Origin: Apostichopus japonicus
Lineage: Eukaryota > Echinodermata > Holothuroidea > Aspidochirotida > Stichopodidae
Direction: 5' to 3'
Assembly (NCBI RefSeq): GCF_037975245.1
Contig: NC_092572.1
Location: 30,229,989 to 30,293,988, forward strand
Length of the DNA stretch: 64,000 bases
Shown here: positions 11,101 to 26,100 of the stretch, piece by piece
Numbering within the stretch: the first letter of the stretch is position 1
Layout of the letters: each line of letters opens with the position of its first letter
Notes under the pieces: model-generated
What the model was told of the DNA's origin: nothing
Database searches by the model: none
The model's input: the letters and a program-made list of their open reading frames with translations, nothing else
Program-made: the position numbers and the translations under genes

Positions 11101-14100
11101 GAAACTGGTCGGTTGAGCATAAACAAAACCACCGTTATTAAGACCTTCATATGATTTAAAATTATCTCGAATGTCGATGATCCTGCCACTTAACTTCGTA
11201 GCGAAGCTTCTAGAATTTTGTGTCTTACAGTGCAAGGAAAATGTGACATTCTGTTACAGTGCAACCCTATAGTAGTACTGGTAACATTGCCCTAACTAAT
11301 AGACCTAACTAATAGACGTTGTATAACAGGCTAGCCAGTGTAATTGTATCATCCAACTGTTACGTAAAATCACAACACAACGCCAGTTTTACCACAAGAG
11401 AAAACTTGCAGATCTAGAATTGATTGTTCTAAAACCAACTGGCTTTATGTTTTGTGCAAAATATTAGGTAAGCAACAAAAAATCGTCATTTGCTGTATCA
11501 AGGAGGCCTAGAAAGTTTTTATTAACCTCGAATTTTTGATCATTTATACCTTAAGGGGGCAAGCTTCGTTTGACACAAATTGGGTATCTTTGGAAAGCTA
11601 CGAGTATACAGAATATGATGAGAAAGAATTTTTTTCCATTTCATAACCTCTTTAACTTTAATTCCTCTTCAGAACAATCTTTTCACTATCAAAGCTGCTA
11701 TCAAAGCTTAAGACAAACATGAGAGCAATATATTATATTCCTGAGATTAATAACTAACCTGATATACTCAACATATGTGCAGTGAGATACATTCCAATAT
11801 CATTTTTACATTTGAAGACATTATAGAGTGATTAGAGTCTTACAATACCCAACAATTTTATTACTCTGGAATTTATTGTGCCACTTGATTTGTTGCACCA
11901 AACCTGAACAGTCTCACAATGCTCAACTAGATTGCCACCCTAAAAAACATGACTGACTCAATTGAAGTGTTTTAAAATATAACCCAACCTGAATAGAGTG
12001 CTTAACCAACTGAGAATTGTACACTGGAAATATTACCCAAGTTGATGTTGCCCAATGAGACACCACCCCAAACTCTTAAGAGTGCTACAACAGCAAACTG
12101 TACACTGTAAAGTATTACCCAAGTTGATGTTACCCAATGAGACACCACCCCAACCTTGTAAGAGTGCTACAACAGCGAACTGAGAATAGCACACTGTAAA
12201 GTATTACCCAAGTTGATGTTACCCAGCCAGATAGCTACTTAAGAGTGCTTTGCAAACATGCATCAGTGTTAATCTAATAAAGAGTTTTTTTTATTTCATT
12301 CCAGTCGCACCTTCACCACCTCTTATTAATGGTTACACCGATAGTACAATAGTGAAAACAAATGATGAACTGACCCTTGACTGTTCATCAAGAGGAGGGA
12401 ATCCATTAGCAGAGGTGACAACTATAATATCTAAATCTGGCATCAGAAATTGTAGTCATTGTTGATTTTATATTTTACAATACTTAGTAGCAACATATAT
12501 GTGTGGGTTACATACTTTTCTTATAATTGTAACTTCCCACGAGGTGATAGAAATATGGTTCCAAAGCTTTGGTTGCTTGATGTCCTAGATTCTGGAACTC
12601 ACATTGAGAAAGGATATTTATGAATGAATGTCTACCAGTCCCATATTTATTTTTCGATGATAATCATAACCTTTGCATTCATGATGGCGTATGTGTGTGT
12701 GAGTGCGTTTGTGACGCCCAGCTTGTTAACTTGATATCCCAAGAAGAGAGTGCAGACCAATTTCATATATAGTGTGTGGAAGTACCACATTGAGTACAAG
12801 AAAAGCCTATTTTTTGGTAAAGGTCATATGGGGTCACCAGGGGTCAAATTGTGAAAACCTTGTAAACACAATGTCTCTACAAGGGAAGGTCAGACCAATT
12901 TCATATTTCATGTGTAGAAGAACCACATTGATTAAAAGAAACCTATTGTTTTTGGTAGAAGTCAAAAGTCATTTGGGGTCACCAGGGGTCAAATTGTGAA
13001 AACCTTGTAAACTCGATATCTCAAGATGGGAAGCATGAGCAGACCTCATATTTAGTATGAAGAAGTAACACATTGAGTACAAAAGTCTATGGTTTTTGGT
13101 GGAGGTCAAAGGTCATTTGGGGTCACCAGGGGTCGAATTGTGAAAATCTTGTAAACACGATATCTCATGAAGGGAATCATAGGCAGTCCTCATAGTTAGT
13201 GTGTAGGAGTACCACATTGTGTAAAAGAAGCCTATTGTTTCTGGTGGAGGGCAATGGTCATTTGGGGTCACCAGTGTCGAATTGTGAAAACTTTGTAATC
13301 ACAATATCTCAAAACTGGAAGCTTGTGCCCACCTCTTAGTGTGTAGAAGTACCACATTGAGTTAAAGAAGCCTAATGTGTTTGGTCAAAGGTCATTTGGA
13401 GTCACCAGAGGTCAAATCGTGAAACCCTTGTAAATTTGTACACCCTCACTATACATTATGTCAGATTCATGAAGAAAACTGCTCATGTTACATCATCAAA
13501 ACCACGATGCATTTTTTCATTCTGGTTTCTCATAGAATGAGTTAATATTCAATGTTTCCTCTTCAACAGGTTTATTGGTATAAGAATGGGGAAAGAATGG
13601 ACTATTCTTATACAACTGATGGGGTGACTGCCAGGAATGTATTACCCTTGACAGTTGGCTATGGTGACAACAACGCTATTTTCCGTTGTGAGGCTACTAG
13701 CGTTGTCTTAGATGAACCAATGACAGCCCAAGTAATATTGACCGTACTTTGTGAGTATAATGCCACATTATGAGGTCACCATGGCACCTGTTAATAGGCA
13801 AAGAAGATACTATGTTTAATTCCACCTCCATTTGTGATTTCTCACCATAGGCAAACAGTCTATTTAATGGTTATTGAGTGTGTGTGTGCAAAAAGTTCTT
13901 AAAAATAAAAGAAGTAGCCAAAGATAACTATAAATGACATCGTGGAACCCTCCGCAATAATAAACAAATCCATAACAGCATCAAATCTCAAGTACCGTAC
14001 TGCACAGTGTGTACCTGTACTGTACCCTAGGCTAGGCTATAATAACATACAGTCCCCCGCAAAGGATTTAAGCTGGATATACTCCTTGCAGTTTTGGCTC

Positions 14101-17100
14101 AAAATTTATTTAATTTTTATAATTATTATATCAAAATGAGGTGAAATACATGTGGTAAGATTTTACACATGGGAACCTTCGCAATCACCGTTTGAAGGAA
14201 AAATAAATAGCGAAAATTTCAGAATAACTTTAATGTCCTGCAACATGCTGAGCCCAAGTAAGGTTAGATATTTGGTGTAGCCTAGGTCCAAATTACTTTG
14301 TGAGAAGTTGATTTGTTAATATATAGGTCTAGGCCAGTACGTAAATTGATCCATATGTTATTCAAACTAAGAACACAGACATCAGAAATATCGTGTTGTC
14401 TTTTCGTTACTTCAAATAGTAACACATATATAGATATATTTATTATGTCCAGGATTCCCGGGAATGTACTGAAACGAATTTAATAACCGGTTGTTTTCCC
14501 ACTCCCAGTAATATTTACACATTGCACTGTAATCGGGATTAGTTAATACCGAGATTCACTTGACTACCGGGATCCCGCACACACTAGTAAACACTGTCAT
14601 TCCATATGTAAATTCTGGATGAAGTTTGTACTTAAATTGTTCCTCAATGCAAGTGACTGAGAGCCAATGCCCTATTGTTCCCTGGGGTGGGGTGGGATCT
14701 GCAATGCTCATTTATCAACAGAGGAAAAACATAAACATGTCACTCAAGAGTATATTGTGGTTAGCTTCAAACATGGTGTGTGTTTCCAAGCTAACTTTAG
14801 TGATAACATCAAATGCTCTGATAATAATATAATACAGTAAACATTACTCTTAGTATTCCTTCATGTTTATGGGGGAATTCTGCTTTAAGCATGTAGTGTT
14901 AGTCCTTAGAATCATTTCACATATTGTTAGCTATTCCTTGTTTATTGCAGTTGCACCAGCATTTGTGAATATCACTGGATATGAAAATATGGTCCACAAT
15001 GGTGAATCTTTAACCCTGACTTGTATATCAGGTATGGAATCCAGTTATAGACTCATCAATTCAACTTTAAGTTTATTCTTATTATTGTTATATGAAAGGA
15101 TGATGCCCACAGACATTGCTAACAATTCTGTTTATTCCTTGCTGAAGGGATCTATGGCGATTGTTTTGGCTTATGTATGTGCATGTGACCTTTGCTCGTA
15201 AATGCTTTAACTTCATAAGGATAACTGGAGTACATGTCATTTTTGGTATGTAGGCTCCCCTTAGGTAGAACTGGTTTGGGATTGTTGTGAGGGTCAAGGG
15301 TCAAAGTTTGAAAGTTCACACAATAACTCAAGAAGTAGAAGTTGCAGGAAGTTCAAACTTGGTGTATAGCTTGCTGTTGGTAAGTAGACAGTCTGTAGTG
15401 CTTTTCATAAATGTTAAAGGTCTTTTGATGTCAACAGAGGGGAAAAGTGTGAAACATGATATCTCAAGAAAGATCACTTATGTAGTTCTCATATTTGAAA
15501 AGTGGATTTCTTGTAACCAGTTCAGTGAACCCTATTGTCTTTGGTGGGGGGTCAAAGGTCATTTGGGGTCGGTAAATGGCAAAATGTGAATATATCAAAA
15601 GTGCTTTATTTCCAGAACCAGAAAGAAGCTCATATGTACATGGTACCATAGCCTTGTGCATTGTATAGTTTGTACACAATTTGATATTGTCAGAGTTCAG
15701 TTAATGTCACCAGGTGTCAAACCTGAACATTATACGATATCCAGATAGAAAGCTGCAGTAGATGATATGTGTGGCCAATGACTTCTCTGTAATGAGTGCA
15801 AGAAACCCATTACTTTTAGTGGAGGGTACAGTTCCTTTGGATTCAGCAAAGGTTACAATCAGGGAAGTTTAAAAGAAGAAGATACACAGTTTCAATACAA
15901 GAGCCCACTATTTCATTGTGAAGGTCAGTTGAGGTCAGCAAGGGGAAAGTGTAAAACTTCAAAAGCACTCTAGCTGGATAAGTTTGTTTTCAAGTTGTGA
16001 CTTTTAATTTGCTTCAAGTTAACAGTTGTTTAAGGCTAGCAGAATTCAGTCCTGAAAACCATTCTTCCTAGTAAGGGATTTGGTCAGTAATAAGCTTTTT
16101 GTTTCAGTATGACATTGTCCTTATTAGTGGTTGCTGGCTTTTTTGAGTCACTAACTGTCATGGGATTTGATTTTCCCTCTTTAAAAGTGGCTGACAGGGT
16201 TTTCCACTTCCACTAATGACTGTTATCTGTCATCAACATTCAGAAGGGTAATAGCTGACAGTGAAGTAATTCCATATACAGTATAAACTTACAAGGCAAG
16301 GAATTACTAAGCCTGCTAGCTTTTTTGGTTGTATTAAACAACACATCTGGTTTGCTACCAGACATTATTTCAAGTCCAACATTGGTTTAACCTCTTACAG
16401 GAAACAGTAATCCAGCAGCATCCATCATCTGGTTGACCGGTGGCCGGCAGGTACAAACACACCAAGATGTGGTGACTGAAGCACAAAACGGAGGATTTAT
16501 CACTACACAGAAGTTAAATATTACCATGGCAGCAGCAGTGGATAAAGTTGACTATATGTGCCAAGCAACCAATCAGGATCTCTTTGAGACTGTGCATAAA
16601 GTGGTGACCGTCAGTGTCATGTGTAAGCCTAACAAAGTTAACAGATGCCATATTTATTCTGTCATAAAAACTGAATCCAATGTTTTTCATGTTACATTTA
16701 CATTTACAAACGGTTTTCAAATCATGTTTACTCTATATGTTGCTGCATGCATATAGTTGGTTTTAAGTTTATTTAACCCCAGTATGTATGATAAAGCTGA
16801 TAAGATATCACAGAACCTCTGAACATATCACAGCATTAGAAAGTCCAGTAGCACTTCATAACAACAGTTTATAACAAAGGTAAAGATGTTTGTTCAAATC
16901 ACATTAAACAACCACAGCATTAGAGATTTGTGACTGAATTAGTAGGTGCAGCAAACCTAATTGACAACTGTCATCACATATTATAAACTGACAATTTAAT
17001 AAGTATACACTAGTGTTGTACCAATATCCCTAATATCAGCTTTTACAGATATCTGTTTTGTTAGATCCCAATATCTTATACAATTAAGATAATTATTTGC

Positions 17101-20100
17101 AGGAAAAATTTCCTGTGCAAACATTGCTCGCTCAGAAGCCCAGATTAGCAATGCAATAATAGTCCTAGGTGTTCCTTTATAAATAGTAGTAGGCCACATA
17201 TCCTGTTGTGCCATAATAGTTCCAGGAGCATTGTGAAAAAGTTTCCCCACCAAAACTTAAAATTCCTCTTGCTACTACCTCTACTTTGTAGTGTCATGAG
17301 ACTGATTTACCTTAAAAGAACACACATTAAACATGTGTATCTTAGGTAGATGTTACTATTACCAATATCAGCTGATATATGCCAATGATGCTTTTAAATA
17401 TTCTGTGTAACACTAGTTTACACTATCATTGGTATGAATACGGCTCTGTGGTTATTCTTAAATCACTACGGTTCATTAATCACTTTGGTTTCATTCCTCC
17501 TATCAGATCCTCCAGATACACCCATCATTACTGGATACAATGAAGGGGCTGAAGTCAAGGCTCGGAGTCTACTACGTCTACAGTGCTATGCAAATGGGGG
17601 AAATCCCTTAGCCACCCTGCAATGGTATAAAAATGGGCAACCTCTGGAGTCAGTGAAAGGGACAAGTACTACTGTTGCATCAGCAGAACTAACTATCATA
17701 TTGGAGAAAACAGACAATGGGGCATTGTATCAATGCAATGCAACCAACACAGCTACACCTCAACCACTGCAAGCAAACAAAACCCTCAACGTTCTCTGTA
17801 AGACATTTTGGTAAAGCTAAGTCAGTGAAAACTTTGGAATTGTGTCATACCTGGTTAGACAGGGAACGCTTAAAGTAAAAAAACTATTTTAATGCCTTTG
17901 CGAACTGAGGTTAGGGTACAGGCCATTTCACAAGGAGTCACAGAGTTAAAGAAATAACCTGAAGTCGGTCTTGGTATTTTGTGATCATAGAATTACTGAA
18001 TATCTGTGATATTTGTATGTTCTGTGCAATGTACCTGTTATAATGTATGACACATACCCCTGCGATAGAGAATTCAAACTTAGATTTTATGCTACTATTG
18101 CAACATTAGATGTTGCCTACAATCTTACTAATTTAAAGCATGACTTGAGGGAAAATATTAAGTTTAATATGTTGTAACCCACTAAACAACACTAGCTATC
18201 AGCCCAAGTTGTATTTCTGTAACAATTTAATGTGGAGATATGACCCTTTAAACAGTTTTGGTTAATCAATGTAAGTGACTGGACTGTATAGTCTAATACT
18301 CAGACCATAAGGTCAGTTCCTCAGATACAACACAAAGCTCAGTAGCAAAAACAAAACTTTATGGCCTCAAATGACAAATGTTTATAATGTGGGAAAAGAA
18401 ATTCAAGGACATTTAGTGTTGGATGTGATTGAAGGATGCTCTGTTTTTTATGTGAAGCTTAAAAATATGTTTTAGAATTCATAAACCAACGGATTAGCAT
18501 AAATATTAAGGCCTCTGCTAAGCAGGAGACATTTTCATAAATTTAGTCTTAAAGGAGCATTAGAGATTTAGCATATTTTAAGTGAATATCTTGAAAACCA
18601 GAATAGCTATAGAAACATTACTGGCACTCAAATTAATCTAATTTCTTGGACTATAACATATCAAAACTAAAATTTGTCCTAAATTCATCCTTCAATATTT
18701 ATTCTTCAAACTATTCAGATAACTTTCAAAACTCATGAGAGTGTATTATGTCAGTGATGAACCTAGAAATCATTAAAATGTTACACGGAATCACTATGCC
18801 TGATGACTCGATGGTTTCTTCGTTTCTTTCAGTTCCTCCTGACACTGTTAGGGTAATAGCAACACCAGCAGTTGCCGCAGAAGGAGATAGAGTCAATATC
18901 AGCTGTGTCACGGCTAGTAGCAACCCAGCCTCTGCGATAACTTGGTGGAGAGATGGTGTACCATTTGGCGGTGAGTCCTACATGCCTTGAGAAATGCCTC
19001 TTCTTCGTCGATGGGTTTTTGGTTCCTTGCTAAAAGCAAAGGAACCTATGCATTCAGGTTGGCGTGTGTGTGTGTGTGTGTGTTTGTTTTTCTATCCGAC
19101 CGAGGACTTGAACAAAAGAATTTCAGGTCCTCGGTTGTGATTTCTAAAGAATCACCACGTCCTCGGAAGAATTCTATTGTATGGGGTATTGTTAAGGTTA
19201 GGGTACGTGGATTTGAACAATGGAAAATACAATGGGGTCCTCGGTCTGAATGAAACACAAACATGTGTGCGTGTGTGTGTGTGTGTGTGACGCTTTAGTT
19301 TGTATGCACGATAACTCAACAAGGGATTGACTGATCATGATCAAACTTGGTGGGTGGGTGGCCCATAGTGAGTAGATGAACCCTATTGTTTTTGGTGCCC
19401 ACAAAGGTCACCAAAGGTCAGTTATGGTCCAAAAACCCAAAATACTAAAACTGCAATAACTCCCAGTGCCAATGTGCGACAAGGTTGATATTTTGGGACA
19501 AGTTGTGAACTGGTTAGGGAAACATTTTGAAACTTAACGGTCATGTGATCTGAGGTCACCAAAGGTCAATTAATGTTAAAAAACTAGTATTTTTGCGATA
19601 ACTTGAGAACGAAATGTCCGTTAGGGTTGGGAGTTGCTTCAGTGTAATCCAATTGTCGACCCACATCTGGGTGACCCTTGACCTCAATTTGACCTCTGGT
19701 GACCTTTTCATGTTTTGGGGATTTTTACAGTTTCGATGCTATTTTCAGATGTCAAAGGTACCTTCCGATCATAAATATCGATAGGTTGACCCCCGTGTGA
19801 CCTTTGTGTGCGAACTTACATGGGGTCAAAGTTTTCGGTCGGAGTTAGGATAGCTGTACAGACTTGTCGTGTTGATTTTTGGAATCGGCAGATCAAACTA
19901 CATTTGAAACCAAGGTCAAAAGGTCAAAGGTCACATTAGAAAAAATGTGCTTAGTTTGGGAGAAAACGGGCGAAAAAGAAAATGTTTGGTTTTGATGCTA
20001 GATTTGGATATCAAAGGTACCTTCCGATCAAAAATGTCAATGGGTTGACACCCGGGTGACCTTTGTGTGTAAAGTTATACAAGGTCAAAGTTAATTTTCA

Positions 20101-23100
20101 GACATTTAATGCAATAACTCCCAGTGCCAAGGTGTAACAAGGTTGATATTTTGGGACAAGTTGCAAATGGTATAGAGGAATATTTTCAAACTTAACGGTC
20201 ATGTGATCCGAGGTCATCAAAGGTCAATTAATGTTAAAAAACTAGTATTTTGGGTGAGAAAATGGGCAAAGAAAAAAATGTTTGAATTTTTACAGTTTTG
20301 ATGCTATATTCACGTCTCACCAATCAAAAATGTCAATAGGTTTTCCCCAGGTGACCTTTGTGTGTGAAGTTATATGAGGTCAAATTAAATTTTCAGACAT
20401 TTAGTGCAATAATTCCCAGTTCCAAGGTGTGACACGGTTGATATTTTGGGACAAGTTGCAAATGGTATAGGGGAATATTTTCAAACTTAACGGTCATGTG
20501 ATCCGAGGTCACCAAAGGTCAATTAATGATAAAAAACTAGTATTTTTGCGATAACTTGAGAACGAATTGTCCGTTAGGGTTGGGAGTTGCTTCAATTTAC
20601 TCCAATTGTCGACCCGCATCTGGGTGACCCTTGACCTCAATTTGACCTCTGGTGACCTTTTCATGTTTTGGGGATTTGTACAGTTTCGATGCTATTTTCA
20701 GATGTCAAAGGTACCTTCTGATCATAAATATCAATGGGTTGACCCCCGTGTGACCTTTGTGTGCGGAGTTATACGAGGTCAAAGTTAATTTTCAGACATT
20801 TAATGCAATAACTCTCAGTTCCAAGGTGTGACACGGTTGATATTTTGGGACAAGTTGCAAATGGTATAGGGGAATATTTTCAAACTTAACGGTCATGTGA
20901 TCCGAGGTCACCAAAGGTCAATTAATGATAAAAAACTAGTATTTTTGTGATAACTTGAGAACGAACTGTCCGTTAAGGTTGGGAGTTGCTTCAATGTAAT
21001 CCAGTTGTCGACCCGCATCTGGGTGACCCTTGACCTTAATTTGACCTCTGGTGACCTTTTCGTGTTTGGGGATTTGTACAGTTTCGATGCTATTTTCAGA
21101 TGTCAAAGGTACCTTCTGATCATAAATGTCAATAGGTTGACCCCCATGTGACCTTCGTGTGCGAAGTTATACGAGGTCAAAGTTAAAAAATATTAATGAG
21201 GTCACGGGTCAAACGTGAAAAACTCCCAAGTTGCAATAACTTGGCTACTATTTATTGGAATTTCGTCAAACTTGGTATGATGATATTGGTAGATAGTCTC
21301 CACACACTGATGTGTGTTGCAATTGATATCATGCATGTTTATAAGGGGGGGGGGCTAGCATTATTTTGTTATGAAAAGTTTGTATGCACAATAACTCAAC
21401 AAGGGAATGACCAATCATTACCATACTTGGTGAGTGGGTGGCCCATAGTAAGTAGATTAACCCTGTTGATTTTAGTGCTCATATGAATATTAATGAGGTC
21501 ATGGGGTCAAACGTAAAAAACTCCAAATTGCAATTACTTGGCTACTATTACTAGTCGGTATTTCGTCAAACTTGGTATGATGATAATGGTAGATAGTCTT
21601 CACACACTGATGTGTGTTGCAATTGATATCAGGGCTTAGCATAACTTTGGCAACAAAAGTTTGTGAGCATAAATTACTGTTGTTGTATTAGGGCTTTATT
21701 AGAAATTTCCCTATGAATGGAACTAATGAACAGCAGCAAGGAACCATGAAATGTTTTCATTCTGGTTGATATTAAAGATTCTGTTGTGTTTTCCACCTAC
21801 AGAAAATTTAAGCGCACCAGAGGTGAAGAATGGGGATAATGGTGGTCATATTACAAGTAGCAACGTGATTGTGGAATCGCTGACATGGCAGAACAATGGT
21901 GGTGTCTATCTGTGCCGAGCTATGAATGACCTATTGGAGGAGAGTGTTAATGATGGGCTTACCCTCGATGTTCAATGTAAGATGGTCCTTTAGTAATTAA
22001 TCATGTATCTTAACAATTTAAAAACATAGCAATTTTTATGCACATCAAGTGGAAAGTGTCTCCTAGTTCTGCTACATTTCATTCATGGGTTAATATCTTC
22101 TGAATGTGCATGTCTTCCCTTTTTGGTTACTTGCCATAGGCAAGCAAGTAACCTATGCAGTCAAGTGGGTGTGGGTGTATGTGACACCCTAGCTTTTGAA
22201 CACAGTATGGGCATGTGGCTTCCCCATTATTAGTACAAGAACCCTATTGCCTTGGGTGAAGGTCAAAGTTCATGTAAGGTCAGCAGAAGGCAAAATGTTA
22301 AAATATCAAAATCGCTGTAGCTTTAGAACCTGAACATCAAAGGATGACATATACGCATGGTATAATCGCCTGATGTAGTGAAAGATTCTACACAATTTGG
22401 TGTAGGTCAGAATTGTAAAAACTTTGAAATCCTTGTAAACATGATAGTTGCCCGGATACAAAACTTTATTGACTTCATAGTTAGCATGTGGCTTTCCTAT
22501 CATGATTACAAGAACACTATTGGTTTGGGTGGAGGTCAAAGGTCATTTGGGGTCAGCAGAGGGCAAAATGTGAAAATCTAGGAAATGCTGTATCTCCAGA
22601 ACCTGAACATTAAAGGAGCTCATATATGCATTGTAAGATTGCCTTATGTAGTGTAAAGGCAAATTTACACAACACGACAAAATAGTCTGCAATTTTGTTT
22701 TTAGCCGAATTGTCATGTTCGATTTTGTGGGGACATGTGAATGGCGTCTACTCTTGTTGTGAAGAATTATCGTTCACAAAAAAAATTGCCCGTGATCTCT
22801 TCTATAAAGGCGCACGACTTGATTGCAGCGTGTGAATGGAAGTTTGCTCAACATCTGTCCCACGCGACAAGATTTTGAGTTGTCATGCAAAGTTGAGCAC
22901 TGTTCAACTTTCTCACAATTTCACGGGATGGCATAGCGCCCAGTGACAACAAAATGGCTGAACTAGCCACTCAAGGACTTGAAGAAATGTGCAATAAAAG
23001 ACGATGGGCTGAATGGAGGTAGGAAATTTCTTAACTATTATTGAGACTACTTGTGACCAAGATAAAAGGATAACAAAATTAAGCTATATACTTGACTACT

Positions 23101-26100
23101 CTGACAAACTTGTGCGTGGATGGTCACTGAAGAGATTCTATTGATCCTACATATGTTTATTGTGTAGCACATAATGAACTATTATGAGATGTTGATGAGT
23201 ACAGCCTAACCTAGCCTTAACTTGCTTTAATCCTGTCATCCGACAGGCCTTGTAATTGGTTTTCTTAACGTTACTAGGTCGGCCTTAATTTAAAAGATAA
23301 GTTTAGAAGCTTGACAACTAATATGTGTAGGCTATATTACAACCTAACACTACATGGCTAGTTATAGGGGCAGTTGAGGCTGTGTCTAACCTAGGCTAGT
23401 ACTTAGTCTAGAACTAAAGTTTTAAGTTGACCATAGGCAAAAGGGTAAGATAACTATAGTATTCTTACACTAGGCTAGTGGCTAGACCAGAAGTCAAAGT
23501 TATGCCTGTTACTGTTAGGCCTTGTGCATAGGCCCTAGGCTAGGCATATATGCCTGAAGCATACTTCATTATCATAGGCTAAACATATACCCAAACGCCA
23601 AAGTAAACACCCAATTTGGACAATTCTTTCCATTCCATTTCAAAGTGGCCTGTCTGGCTGTCATCCCCCTCCTCACACCTACTACGGAAACCTGATCCTC
23701 ACCCTCAACTTAAGGGTCTAGCCTAGGCTTGATAATTCCTGGTTATTGAGCCACTGCTATGTAGCACCCCCCCCCCCACACACACATACTGTCCTACTCC
23801 TAAGAGTAAGACTTAAAGTAAAGAGTCATACTCCTAAGTCCTAGCAAGTAGTATAGGCTAGGTTCATTGCCTAGTCTAACAAGACACAGCCTATTCAACT
23901 TCCACTTTCTAGTTCTACTTCTAAATAAGGTTCTAGTTTGCTGGGCCTAGTACTAGAGCTACTAGTATTGTAGTAGTCTAGTACTCAATCGCTACTGCTG
24001 CTAGCCTAGAAGTATGCCGTAATGCTACTTAATTGTAAGGCCGGTAAGGTCCGCTATTTATTAGGGTCATTGTTCATAAGGTTCTTTATTCATAACGTGC
24101 ATTTCGATAAAAAGGTTCACTATTCATAATGGAAAAGAAGGTTCGTTACTCTTAATAAAAAGGGATCTTTATTCGTAAGGTCCGGTATTCATAATGGAAA
24201 CAAAGGTTCGATTTTCATAATGGGCAAAACGGTTCGATATCCATAATGGACAAAAAGGTTCATTATTCATAATGGGACAAAGGCTTCGTTATCCATAATG
24301 GACAAAAAGGTTTGTTATTCATAACAGGAGGAAACCTCCTAGCTCTTGACAGCCTGTAATTATAAACTTGTTGCTCCATGGTGAGGGCCCGATATGGGAA
24401 TGGTTTTAGTAGGTATGTTTTCAATGGGAATGCTTCATCTCCAACACTGAAGTATGGAACATCTGCTTCACCTCCTGAAAACGATTCACTGTCTGAATAC
24501 GTATCTCCTCCAATGCCTGGCCTAGAGAGCTATTTCTGTAAACCCTGTTGTAGCAGACATTAATGTAAAGAAAGTTGTATTCTGCATCTAAGAGTGCCAT
24601 AAGAACCAAGCTATACTATGGCAACACTTATAAATAAAGTACTCAGAGCCTGAACTATTCGGAGCCCTAAGCACAACATACTTGCCATCAATTGCCCGAT
24701 GCAATGAGGAAACTGCCATTTGTCACTGAACCAATCTGCTACTTTCATCAACTCGTCGGGAAATTCAGGGATCTGTATACAACGTAATAATAATAATACA
24801 AAAATTGATACAATAGGAATATTTTTGTATTTACAGATTACTTACAACACGGACCAGGGGTGCCTTCGGGGAGTGATACCCAGAAGAAGAAAAAAATCAG
24901 CAGAAATCAAATGAGAAAAAGGAGATAGAAATGATGGAAGAGATAGCAGCAAACATTAGTCAGGTTGCAAATAGATCAAGCCAAGATGAAGGAGAAGATA
25001 TTTGGGAAAGTTGTTGCTTCTGAAATATCAAAAATAAAAGACGTGGGAGTAAATAACATAGTAAAAATGAACATTCACAAAGTTATCTTTGAATTACTGC
25101 AGAAGAGTATCAAAAAGGAGCTGAAACTTTGAGTAAGCAAATCACTCTCGTAACGGAAGAGTGATATGTTGCACTTTCATTGATGTTATATGTACTACCT
25201 ATTTATTAAATGGTGAAGGATTTTCTGCAGTTAGCTTCGTTATGTAGGAAGTATATCATATAATCAGCCTGTGTTCTTCCATGGTTATTATGTATATGGT
25301 TCATACACATATTATGCTTAAAGAAGCCGACATGTATATATTTGATATTGCTGACAAAATGAAACTCTCATCTAGTCAAACTATGTATGAATAACCAATT
25401 GCTTGGTAAAATTATCATTTACTTTACCTTCAAATATTCTTCTCTTAATGCTTTGTAGATAGCCGTACAAGTCTCTCAAATTATTTTACAAATGGAAGCA
25501 GGAGACACTTTGTACACATAAGACTGACCTGCCAAATAAGAAATGAAAATAATTTAAGGTAAATTCGTAGTCATTCGAAGGCTTGAAGTGGTACGGATAC
25601 CTTGACAAATCATACAGTGATGGGATCAACGTTATTTTGCATTATGGTAAAAGCAGATCAAATAAAATATCTCAAAACAACATGATCCTTAAACGAGTCC
25701 TTTATATTACAGTGTGTTGTTTTTGCATGTGCGCATACGCTAAGTTATGGAATTTTATCTGAGGCTTAGACCGTCAAAACTTACTGACGTTTATCAACAT
25801 CTTCACGGTAGTGAGTTGACTTCATTTTAGTCAAACTATTCACAGGACAGTATTAAATAATCCTCAGGAAACAGAACGCTTCATCATTAATTTTTGTAGA
25901 AAGAAAAAGGCCCTTAACCATGTTAAGTTAGCGCAGGCCTATACCATCCTACATTCTTATATAGTAGCCCAAATGCAGCATGAACTTGGTTCGTAAGATG
26001 AAAAGTACCCCGGTCCTAAACAGGCTAAATAAACGTGGTATTGACTTCACACATGGTCTTACTTGTCAAAGGGTTTGGGTGGGGCAACAATACCCATGTC

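Noticed and set aside
17005-17425. Possible short hAT-like element (ACTAGTGTTGTACCAATATC start)
   Set aside because: End motifs are only partly inverted and no target duplication is visible.
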